Assembly: GCF_017591435.1 (NCBI RefSeq) | Contig: NC_059283.1 | Coordinates: 1,907,685 to 1,971,684, forward strand | Origin: Portunus trituberculatus | Lineage: Eukaryota; Arthropoda; Malacostraca; Decapoda; Portunidae | Reading direction: 5' to 3' | Length of the DNA: 64,000 nucleotides | Shown here: piece after piece, positions 32,861 to 43,487 of the stretch | Numbering within the stretch: position 1 is the stretch's first letter | Layout of the letters: every line of letters begins with the position of its first letter | Notes under the pieces: model-generated | What the model saw: only the letters and a program-made list of their open reading frames with translations | The model's database searches: none | What the model was told of the DNA's origin: nothing | Program-made: the position numbers and the translations under genes

Positions 32861-35800
32861 AACTGTTTATTCCTTGGTTCGAGGGTTTCTCTCCTCGAGT
32901 GGGAATCTTTGTGACAAACACTAAGCATTATTACTATTATGAAGAAGAAACTCAAGGAATTGTAATGCCTGTGCAAGGATATTAATTGTAAATGTACAAA
33001 CTATTGGTGTTTGATCCTTTTAATGTTATTCTTAATGTGGTCAAATATATTAATCTGATAAATCTCTTGTTAATACAGAGTTTGCGTGAGTTACCACAAT
33101 GGAATTATGAAGCATTTGAGTATGTTAATGATGCATGAATATAAAGGATGTAATTAAGGTGTTATGATGTCTCGAAGACACAAGCAAAATTGAATTGTTT
33201 GGTGAATATGTGATTTCACTGCACCACAACTACTTCATGGATTACAAGGGCAGGCAGTGATGGTTGAAAGCACACGCTGGTGAAACACAACACTGCAGGT
33301 GACGCGCTGGAGCAGAGACCACATGCTGGCCAGGACAGCACCATGTCACCACCAACTACTGGCCCACCTGCTCGTGTCCTTGCCATTCATAAGGCTCCAG
33401 CTGGTGCGGACTGCTTCATGGGAGGGCAAGTAATGGGAGGATGGGGGAGAAAGGAGAAAGGATTCTAACCACAGCCTAGGAGCTGAAGGAAGCTGGACGT
33501 TATGAGATGATAATCGCGATGACTGCTGGGTGTGTGTGCTTGAAAGAGACTGAATAAGTGAAGAGGTCCACGGAGGCACAGAGAGGTTAGCAATTGAAAG
33601 GTAATCTATGTCAACCTGAGAGAATAAGTAAAATATAAAGACATCATAGAAATAATACGAGCTTGATGGTGAGGAAGAGAATATCTAACCGAGAGAGCAG
33701 ACAGAGAACTGAATAATCAAAAGGTGAAAGAACTGGGCTCGTATGATGAAGAGACCGCTGGAATAGAGAGAGGGATTAAAATCATGCAAATATCACTTAG
33801 CTGTGATAATGACATATACCATAGGACACAGGAGTTCTCAACCTGAAGTGCGGGAACCAAAAGGAGTAAGTGAGAGGGATTTGGGGGGTACATGACAAGT
33901 TTAGAAACCCATAAAGCAGTAGTCACCCTTGCTAGTTTTTTACCGATCATGAGAGAGAGAGAGAGGAGGAGAGGAGGTGGTGGCGGCAGCGATGGTGGGA
34001 CGTTGCAGGAGTGAAGGTAAGAGTTTTGCTATTGGAAGGAATATTTATTGACTAACTGAGTGTGTGGGTGTAGTTAATTAATGTGTACCTCGTGAGGTTG
34101 TGAGGGATTAGGTTGGCTAGGTGATTAGATTATGTGGGTGTGACCGATATGGTGATAGGTTTAAAAGACTAGTTAAAGTTGTAAGGGTTTTCAAGGGTGG
34201 GTAAAAACTTACAAGAGGTCCTTCCTTTGCCAGATATGTCCAATTGTCTCCTTTGACTTTTTTCGGCAATATTGACACAACATATAGTCGTATCTGACAA
34301 GGACCGATTGTAAATATTAACCCAAGAGTGTTTTTAAGGTTCCAGTGACAGATTGGCAAGGTATAAATATTTCTCACGAAAAACACTTTTTACAATGCTG
34401 TAGTTGAAGTAAATTTTTCAGTGATATTTTTAAGGTTCTAGTGACAGATTAACAACATTTCTGCATTATTTACACGAGAAACACTATTGAAAAGGCTCTT
34501 GTTGAAGTTGTATGGGTTTTAAGGGTATTTTAAAGGTTAGGTAATGTGGTGAGGTAAGGTGGGGTGATATGACTGACCATCTTGTGCCTGTAGGCTGTGG
34601 TTGGAGTGGAGGTAATTGGCTTGTTAATTACTGCTTTACATTAACCTTAAGTCATTCACTATCAAACACTGTATGTATACGCAGTGATTAGTACTTGACA
34701 AATGTGGTATATGTATTCACATGAAAGGCGGAGTACTGTTATTGACAATGCATAGAGTACAGTACGTACGTATAGCACACATACATACATGCAGTAGAGT
34801 ATGCAGTACAGTATTGTGATGGAAGACTAGAGGTTGTGTTGGATATCATATACCAGCAGCCAGCTAGCTAGCGGCAGAGAGCGCGGTGTGGGTGGGTGGG
34901 CGGCTGTGGGGGGATGTGAGACTGTCGGGCGGCAAGCGACAGTGAGAGCTGGACTAGCAGTGGTGTTGGTGATGGTGGTAGTGACGGTGGCTAGTTGGGA
35001 AGAGCAGGTGGAATGTTTTGGTCGGCACTGGTTAGTCTTGACACGCACACTTATCACCACTACCACCACCACCACCATCGCCACCACTGTCATTACCACG
35101 ACCACCAAGCCCTAGCCCCCTGACCCACCAACCCCCGCCAGCCGAGCCCCTTCACCCTGCAGCGCTTTTTCAAGCGTTTGCAGGTGTTTTAAGGGACGGC
35201 TGTGTTGGAGTAAGTGGAGAAGATGGAAGTGGAGGGATGGGAAGGAATGTGGGAGAAAGGGAAGGACAGATGGAGGTGGTGAGATAAGGTGCAAAAAAAA
35301 ACTACTTCCGCTCTACATCACAATTTTTTTTCGTTTATTACTGGAATTGGCATTGTTTTTGTATTTTATTTATTGGTAGGAATGTAAATCAAGTTATAAT
35401 CCGTTATAAGATCGTATCTAGCTATGTTTTTTTGTTTAATTAAAATAACACTTATGGCATTCTATAATTTTAACTTTTTTTAATTGGCACACCAAAAATT
35501 GTTTTGGTGCTTGATGTAAGGCTTAGAAAATACGAAAAACACGATCCAAGTAATAATAATCCATAGAATGTAGTTTAACTATTCATATTTTTAAATTCAA
35601 AAGTTTTAACGGTACCAAAATAGAAAGCAAAAATTTTAACACGGCAAGAAATCTGTGTTTCCCTTACTGGGTTGAATAGCAAAAATTTTCCTATTCAGAA
35701 AATGTATCATAATATAATTTGGCTGTGCTTTCCTTCTCGACATTATGAAATGTTTGTGGCGTCTGTATTTTTAGATACACACAGTTCGTTGGACTTGAGT

Positions 35801-35917
35801 TTGTAAACAAGACTCGGTAACGTTTTCATGTTTTGGTTATTAGTTAATGTATTTGTTCCGTCTAAAAATGTAGTGCATTCAAGTCTGGATACTTTTTTTC
35901 TTCTCGCGATTTTTAAA
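32861..35917. other. Intergenic stretch, no gene recognised
   Basis: Contains a GC-rich, less repetitive patch at about 34850-35010 and a diverged copy of the family B interior at about 34190-34530 (minus orientation; GATTAACAACATTTCTGCAT resembles the 13.5-kb repeats). Short open frames with a C-rich protein sense (33280-33468, 34834-35115) show no recognisable domain. Confidence 0.4.
34190..34530 (-). repeat. Diverged family B fragment
   Basis: Two direct repeats of AAGGTTCTAGTGACAGATT plus a CACGAGAAACACT block about 110 bp apart; reversed, they resemble the internal unit of the 13405-14009 element (ATTACAGAAACATCC, CAGAAAACTTGTTAAC). Terminal repeats not found. Confidence 0.5.
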
Positions 35918-37181
35918 ATGAACTACGTACGTAAATCTTGGACCACAAGGGCACCTCAGCCGTGTCTTCCTCCCAGGTGAGTCCATCAATGTTTGCCTGC
36001 ACTCTGTTGTGTTTTCAGGCTCAGAGAGTAAAGTAAAGCTAGAATCAACCCCAAAGTAGATAAATAGCTCATTACTGTGTTAAATAGGGAGGTAATTATG
36101 TATATCTCGATTCAGACCGCCCGGCGCCCACCTTGAACTTGACCTAGACCTTGTCCACCAACCCGCGTTCCTCCTCGTATCAACAGGTCAACATTTTCTT
36201 TATTTTTCATTGTTTCCTGGGCATTTCCTGCTGTTTCCACCTGAAATACATAAAGTATATTGCTGTAGGAAGAAATAGGGAATGGAAGTGTGTGAGGAAG
36301 TGTGGTAGTAGTACCAGCAGCAGCATTATAATGTTTGTGTGTGTGTGTGTGTGTTTGTTATTTGCCCAAGGAAGAGGCCATCATAACTCCGCGGTGTCTC
36401 GCTAAAACTGATTTGTGCCTTGTGGTGGCCTACATAATTCTTATAATGAGTGGGTGACACTCTAGTAGCCGGCGTCTGTCACTGTCAGGCTGGTGGCCGG
36501 ACAGACCGCCTCACTGTGTGTGATGCACTCACCATTCACACCCTCTGTTAACCTTTCCCATGGGTGGTATTTCTGCTACAACTTCATACTGATCACAAGT
36601 CATCTTGTTGTTATATTCTGAAAACTTGAGTTAAATTTCAACAACTTCTCGCTCACACACTTCCACTCTTTCTTTTTTCTGTGAATACCACTTCAGTTTG
36701 TCACTGGAACCATAGGGAAAAAAATTTATTTGTGTTAGTTTAACTAAAACTCTCTAAGTTTTTTTTTCTTCTTCGTAATGCATAATGTTGTTCCACATGT
36801 AATTAAAATCATAAAGATGCCACTAAAAACCCTTGTTACTTAAATCAGAACCCTTAAGAGTTTTCTCTTGATAGTAATGCTGAAATACTGTTAAACTTCC
36901 ACTAGAATAATAAAAACCAGTGTCATTTCATTAATCTTGGACCATTCTGGGTTACACTATATATTACAATAAAACCCCGGCAGTTTCTTTTTAGGACTGT
37001 GAAGTTTCTCCTGGAACTGTGAGAGGCGATAGAGGAGGTAATAGAATACCTCATAGAGACTCAGGGCCTGCATGCAACAGCTCAGGTTGACAACTTCTTT
37101 GAAGACCTTGTGATGTTTGTTGGCAAGCTGGTGGAGTCACAGGAACAGAGGCTAAGCAGGTTAAGAGAGGAAGAGGAGTAG
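35918..37181 (+). pseudogene. Possible two-exon coding remnant with an in-frame TGA
   Basis: A candidate first exon (ATG at 35918, MNYVRKSWTTRAPQPCLPP, donor CAG/GTGAGT after 35976) ends in phase 2 and fits an acceptor TTTCTTTTTAG at 36993. The second piece reads TVKFLLEL, a TGA at 37020-37022, then 52 residues (EAIEEVIEYLIETQGLHATA, QVDNFFEDLVMFVGKLVES, a charged end) to TAG at 37179-37181. The second piece looks protein-like (amphipathic, acidic/hydrophobic spacing). I do not recognise a family. A pseudogene, a real C-terminal exon of another frame, or chance are all possible. Confidence 0.28.
36775..36960 (+). repeat. Diverged family B fragment
   Basis: Blocks such as AAAAACCCTTGTTACTTAAA, AGTAATGCTGAAATACTGTT and AACTTCCACTAGAATAATAA follow the order of the 13.5-kb internal unit with many changes. 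Low-identity relic. Confidence 0.45.
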
Positions 37182-37204
37182 TGAAAGGAAGTGGATGTTA
37201 AGTT

Positions 37205-37740
37205 CGGTTATGCTTGTGTATTTGCAAAATTGTAGGAGAAAGAGGTGGATGAGAAATTATGTACGTAGTATGATAAGGGACGTTAAAAGTATAGGTTTGT
37301 TTGTTTAATAAATGGATAGTGTAGTGAAAATTAAAACTAGTAATGTTTGTGTACTGTACCTACTTGTGAAATTTTAGGAGTAAGAGGTGAATGATTAGGG
37401 AAATGTAGTTTGATGAGAGACAGTGAAAATGTAAGTGTATGTGTAGTAAATTAATTGACATTGTAGTGAAAATCAAGACCACTCATGCTTGTGTCCTAAT
37501 GAAAATTTGGGAGTAAGAGGTGAATGACTAGAGAAATGTTTTGTTTATGGTTATTGAGAGTAAGTTTGCTGGGGTAGTATATTGGTAATGTAGTGAAAAT
37601 TAAGACCAGTTATGCTTGTGTACTTTGAAATTTATGGAATACTGAGGGATGGGTGATGAAAGAAAATTGTAATATTGAAACTACTTAATTTATGTGTAGG
37701 AAATGTGGGAATTATATTGAAGGCCAAGATAGCTAGAGTA
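37205..37740. repeat. Tandem repeat, about 130-bp unit, four copies
   Basis: The phrase TTATGCTTGTGTAYTT followed by GAAATTTTAGGAGTAAGAGG and TAGTGAAAATTAAGACCAG recurs near 37208, 37341, 37483 and 37610. It starts directly after the coding remnant. Diverged minisatellite. Confidence 0.75.
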
Positions 37741-38439
37741 CTCTACCTATACCTAGTCAGACGGCAGTGCTGTATATTTTTTTTACTTTTGCCAAAGCTT
37801 AAGATGCAAAAAATATACTAATGTATAAAGATAGAAAATAAACCACGTTAAAAAGACATGGTTTTCTATTGAGTAATAATTTAGAATCAGTATTTGTAAA
37901 ATCTGAGGACATTGTGTCCAATCTAGGGATATTTCAGCCTAAGTTGAGGAATTCCTGATCTACGTTTTGTGAGCTCTAACTGCTCCCCTGTCCTCAGCAC
38001 CTCACTCATCGTCATCACTACATTGCTTTCACCCCCACCGTTACTGCTTCAACTCACTCTCTGCGATAGCGATATAATTCCAAAACCGCTCGACATATAA
38101 GTTCTCCTTTACTTCCTCTCCCTCCTCAAAGCACGCCAAGATGAAAAATCAATGATGTAAAAGTCACGAGAAAAAAAAAATAATAATGAATGAACATTAT
38201 GCAGCTGCAGCTGCTGCAGCGGACATAAAGAGGTGTTGAGAAAGGTGTGGCTTGATATACGTCAAGAATTCTAGCCTGCTAGTCACTGATGTTACATATA
38301 ATCCCATGAGCTGACATATCGCTCAAGGTAAAAGAAAAGGGTAAGAAGACTGCTTCCTCAAATACGAAAGCCTCTGTAGTGATTCTATAAGCAATGTGAC
38401 TCTACACTGAAATTATTAGAATTGAGTAGTGTATCCGCC

Positions 38440-38640
38440 AGAAGAGGAGCAGCTTTGGGAGGAGGATCGGGCGGCGCGGCGGGTTCGGTCACCTATGAGC
38501 CACAACAACAAGAGGTCGGCGATGTAAACAAACTGTCGTGTCTTGGATTTATCCGCTAAACACTCGAGGCAGTTGTACTTGTCTACTAATTATCTACCTG
38601 TCGCCGTGAGGAAGGCAAGTGTCTGGTAAAACTTTGGATG
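38440..38640. promoter_or_regulatory. GC-rich patch, possible promoter-proximal region
   Basis: A locally GC- and CpG-rich stretch (GGGCGGCGCGGCGGGTTCGG at about 38469) within AT-rich DNA, 5 kb upstream of the ZFYVE19-like gene on the same strand. No TATA box or firm start signal; could equally be unrelated. Confidence 0.22.
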
Positions 38641-39439
38641 TTATGAATAATCAAGTTCAGAAAATGTTACGTCATGATTGCAATTAGTGTGTTCCTGGTA
38701 ACCTTCCAGAAATTATGACGCAGAGCAGGGGATCCTAACTCATGATTTACTCCCCTGCCTGGCTGATGGATTCCAGGCAGCGTGACAGGGGAAGGAAGGG
38801 TCAGGAGCAGTATGATAGAGATAATAGGCCGGCATGCTTGTCTTGAAATTTGGAGTTTTTCGTATATTACGCGTAGATAAGGGTTCGAGTTGTGCTTGGA
38901 TGGCATTGAAGTAATGATAGTGATTCTTCGAAGGATTAGTTTGGGTTTAGATTCATTCAGTTCATTATTATCACTGCAGGAAATGAGTAACAAGATATTA
39001 AAGGTTTTTGCATCTATTTCAGACCTAACCTAATCACTGCTACTTTATCCTAAATTAAATAGAGCAGAGTGCCTTGTCCTGATATTTCCCAAAATTGCTA
39101 CTGTTACTTTTCATGATACTTTTTACATAAGAAAATAAAATCATACCTTTATGAGTACCCATCACTATTTCCTGTCATTCTGTAAGTTTGAGATAAATGT
39201 TGTTTTTTGGAGAGAAATTAACGGTCGATATCAGAATTTCTATACCAAGGTTTACTCACCTGGTTAGCCACCCTTAGCTCCCAAACCAGAAAAATACAAC
39301 GAAGAGTAGGAAAAAGATAGCCAGGAAAATGGGTATGCCAGTCAACTTTAGATGTAGATTACTGGATGATTGTAACAAACTGTGAGTGGACTGGAATGTG
39401 TACCCATTGAAACTGTTCAGAAATGCAGGATATATTATT

Positions 39440-41900
39440 GTGCAGCAAACAGCAGCACATGTGTGTATGCATATTACTCCACAAAGTCGTACAGAATGTC
39501 GCCTAAATGACTGTGAAGGGCTGATTTGAAGGATGGCAGCGAGTTCAGAGCAACAACATGGTCAGGCAAAGAATTCCATAAACGGACACACCGGAATGAG
39601 AAAAATCGAGATCTAAGATCCACTGAACTGTACTGGTGAGCTATTTTAAAACGGTGTCCACGAGTATGTGCATGTGGTGTTGTGATGAATAAATCTTTGG
39701 GAGAGATAGAACACTCAGAGTGGAAGATCTTCCAGTACTTTATTATGTCAGCACGAGTAAGGCGTCCACGTACAGAGTAGAGGTCAAGAGCTAACAAACA
39801 CTCTTTGTAGGACAGTCCAGTCATTCCGTCTATGTGTCGAGTCCACGACCTCTGAACACTTTCTAGCATCTTTAGGTCTCCAAGATAACATGTGTTCCAT
39901 AGGCATGAACAGTATTCTAGTAGTGGTCTTACATGTGTAATAAAAAGATTTAGCATGAAATTCAGTGATCTACAAATAGTTGCTTTTAGTAAATTTGCTG
40001 CCAGACCTGCAGCCTTGTTAACTGTGGTTTTTATGTGCATGTGGAAGCTTAAAGAAGTGTCAACCAGTACACCAAGATCCTTGTGGGCATTAACCTTTTG
40101 TATATCTGTACCATTGAGTGAGTAGGTGTTATATGGGCCTATGTCTTGCTCTGAAAAAGTGCTTCTGTTGAATCTCAGTGTGACACACTTATCTATATTT
40201 AAAGAAAGCCCCCAGGAGTTAGATATTCTATACATAGAGTTGATATCACGTTGGCAGTTAGATATGTCAACAACTGTGTGGGTGTGCGGCAAGTTACGAA
40301 TGGGCAGATAAATCTTTAGATCGTCTGCAGATATTTTGCAATCACTCTTTATGTAAGACGGTAAGTGGTTTACATAGATAATAAAAAGTAAAGGACTGAG
40401 AACTGAACCCTAGGATACTCCACTGGGGATTAACTTGTGACTGCTTGGGACGCCTGTAACAGAGACAGACATTGTTCGCTGAGTGAGGAAGTCTTTGATC
40501 CACTGTAGGAGGACACCAGAGATGCCAAGACAGGAAAGTTTTTGTAGGAGAATAGTGTGGTTGACAACATCAAATGCTTTAGAAAAATCAAACAGAATTA
40601 AGTCTACTGTATATCCACTGTCTAGCCATGATGTGATAGAGTTGTAAGTAAGCAGTAGTTGGTCCTCAGTTGATCTCCCACTCCTGAAGCCAAACTGGTC
40701 TGTAGATAAAATGCCATTACTATTAAGATATTCTGTAAGACCATCAACCACTATGCACTCAAGAGTCTTGCAACACACTGATGTTAGGCTTATTGGTCTA
40801 TAGTTCAACGGCTGATGGCGGGAGCCTTTTTTGAAAATAGGGGTAATTTGAGATACTTTCCACTTCCTAGGAAGTATGCCTGTTGACATTGACTTCTTAC
40901 AAATAAGAAAGAGTGGAGAAGTTAGATTTGGGCAAGACTTTAACAGTTGAGGGTGAATACCATCCGAGCCCATACTGGAGTTAGGGTCTAGTAGAGAGAG
41001 TTTCTGACGAATGTCTTCCTGTTGTATGTCAATATGTGCAATTTGGGAGTCGCTATGTTGGTGAGGAGCAGGATACAAGTTTTTGTTCTCAAAAACAGAG
41101 GCAAAACTGTCAGCAAATAACTCAGCCATCTGATAACAGTCAGTAGTTAATGATCCATCTGTTAACTTTAAAGGACCTACTGTCGGGGCACAAACTTTTT
41201 TCTTGTGCACATACTGGTGCAGAGCTTTAGGGTTATGATGCAAGTTTTTTACAAGCGCCTCTTCATGTTCTCTTTGGGAAATAATGTGGAAGTTTCTGAA
41301 TTGAGAATTAACATGATTGAAATTATTTAAAGCAATTTGAGCTTGAGGGGAGCGACGACCATGTGTAGCCCTTTGTAATTTGTATGATGACCATAATCTG
41401 TTTCGCTCTCTTTTGAACTGCTGGGGAGGCTTGAAGGTTTTAAAAGTGGGTTTGGAAGGCTTTAGTGGTACATAGAAATCTATAAGAGGTGTGACAATGT
41501 CAAGAAACTTTTCATACATTAAATCAGATGAAAGATAAGCAAGTTCAAAATCCCAGTCAACATTGGAAAGGTAAGTGTTGATTTTATTATATTTTGCTTT
41601 GTTCCATGCTCTCTTAGTGGGAACTGTAGCAGAGTCAGAGTTAGTAGAAAAGAAATAGTCAAGTAATATAGGAACATGACCACATCCAGGCATAGGGCAG
41701 AGTGAGGTAATAGTTTCCACTCTATCAAGCTCAGATGTAAATACTAAATCTAGTGTGTTACCCGATGGGTAAAAAGTTGAGAAATTAACCCATTGTTTGA
41801 GGCCAAGAGATATGAAACAATTCATAAAATGTTGAGTAAAAATGTTATAATCTTTGTACATTGCTTCCTTCAAAGTCCAGTCAACAGCTGGTAGGTTAAT
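39440..41900 (-). mobile_element. CR1/L2-group LINE, 5' truncated, one amber stop
   Basis: A single minus-strand frame of about 800 codons runs from about 41900 to the stop near 39474, interrupted once by TAG (plus-strand CTA, 40410-40412). It starts inside the endonuclease (NLPAVDW, then GNTLDLVF and GCGHVPILL) and continues through reverse transcriptase: LNYRPISLTSVCCKTLE, FGFRSGRSTEDQ, LFDFSKAFDVVNH (motif A), SGVS-stop-GSVLSPLLF (motif B) and ISADDLKIYL (motif C). The C-terminal region ends with LWNSLPDHVV, typical of CR1, L2 and Rex relatives. Clade is from motif style only. Non-LTR elements of this kind copy by target-primed reverse transcription. Confidence 0.9.
39474..41873 (-). pseudogene. 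LINE ORF2 remnant: endonuclease C-terminus plus reverse transcriptase
   Basis: Two open stretches (41873-40410 and 40292-39474) are in the same frame with 39 open codons between them, so the only obvious lesion is one premature stop in motif B where a Gln codon (CAG) would be expected. In motif C, ADD is intact but is preceded by Ser where Phe or Tyr is usual. Confidence 0.88.
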
Positions 41901-43327
41901 TGTTTAATCTCTCTTTAATTCACAGGTCCATACATATTGCAAGGAAAATTTATCATACCTAATAAAACAACCCAAATAGTTTGTATAGTGGTGACTGGAA
42001 AGCATTACTTTATTCATTACTTTAACCTAATTCATTACTTTAATCTAACCAAGTACTGTACATAAATACTAGTGCACAGTAATATAACTGAAAGCAGTCA
42101 GATTCACACATTTACATTTTTCTTGTTTGGGAGGCATCTTGGCACAAAGCAAACACCAAAATCAAAGCAACGGACATTGTTTGTATGAACATGGACTGTT
42201 GGATGGTGGGACAGTGTTAACATGAAGATTTCACCATGTTAACATATTGCATCAGCCTCTTTACCTACCTCCCTTCAAGCTCCGTACAGTTTTTTCTTTA
42301 ATGATTTTATGATATACAGAGCAGTAGACAAAGTTATATTTGTATTTATTATGATAGTATTTTACATGTTTATTGTTTTTTTCATGAATTTGACATTTCT
42401 AATCTATTCTATAAGCAATGGACAGAATATATGTTGCTAGGTATTTGTCTTTTGAGATTCTGTGGTCTGCTAAATACAAAATCCATTTAACTGGAGTATT
42501 AAATTGAGAGTCAAGTGTATTGAGTTCCAGTTTTCTATTGTATTTGATTATCCAGTGTTTCAGTTTGCCTGGACATATTAAAGAAACTATGGCATACAGT
42601 TATTAATGTCTTAAAAAATCAAAGATACATACTACTGTTTATTATGTTACATTTTCCTCCTTTGTCGTCTTTTCGTCCTCCTCCTCCTCTCCATGATATG
42701 TGAGTTTCATGCTTTTATGTTATGTGGACCTGATATCCAGCTTAACTCTAATTTTGGTGGTTTTTTTTATATGTGGTCATAAGATCTTTCAACTTTTAAG
42801 ATACATGTGTAAGTCTTAAAAATTGTCTTGATTAGACTGTGAAATGTTTAGAATAAGTTGGGTTCATGGTCTTTGCACCATTCCCTGAATGCATCTACCC
42901 GTGATCTGAAGGCACCGTGTGTAAAGCTCTGTTGTATCACACATGATCTTAGTCCGCCACTCCCAGAGTAAATGTTTCCTTCATTATGGTGTTGACTAAA
43001 GGTTTTAGCCTTCATTATGGTGTTGAGTAAAGGTTTTAGCTGTGAGACATCTTGCCCTTAAGATAATAACCCACAAGTTGTTTCCATTGTAAGATATATA
43101 AGCTTTAAGAAATGTAGGATGGTAAGAACTTTTGATGTTTTGGTGTTCTTAGAATGTAGAGGATATTTTTACTATAACATGAAGGTCTGGTTTTAAAACA
43201 TTTTGTATGCACAGTACTTTGCATCGACATGTGTGGCACTGATTAAAATGATTTCAGGATATATTGTTACAGTGATTATTGTATGAAGTATTGATATGAA
43301 TGCTAAAAATTCAAATAACCATTTCAG
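41901..43327. other. AT-rich non-coding stretch
   Basis: No exon or repeat family recognised apart from a 30-bp near-direct duplication at about 42980-43040 (CTTCATTATGGTGTTGA, TAAAGGTTTTAGC occurs twice). Probably 5' flank or intron of the ZFYVE19-like gene. Confidence 0.45.
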
Positions 43328-43343
43328 AAAATCAACATTCACC

Positions 43344-43487
43344 ATGACGGACCCAGACAGGAATCCATTGAAGAAACAGTTATCAAAGACATCCCTAGAG
43401 AAGAGTCTGCAGATGATCTCTTCTCCACAGCAAGCACCCATCACCATATATCCTGGTCCTAGGGCTGGCATGGCCACCATGTCTAAA
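43344..43487 (+). CDS. ZFYVE19: ZFYVE19-like exon 1 (first visible)
   Basis: From ATG 43344 (CACCATGA, good context) to AAA before GTAAGA, 48 codons: MTDPDRNPLKKQLSKTSLEK and onward. Acceptor at 43327; the exon could extend 16 bp upstream as coding (phase 2) if there is an upstream coding exon. Confidence 0.6.

Noticed and set aside
33280..33468. Small protein preceded by a CAG acceptor-like site
   Set aside because: No family, no partner exon and ordinary composition; could be chance.
37020..37022. Claim of a selenoprotein
   Set aside because: An in-frame TGA alone is not enough; no SECIS hairpin was identified by eye and a pseudogene is simpler.
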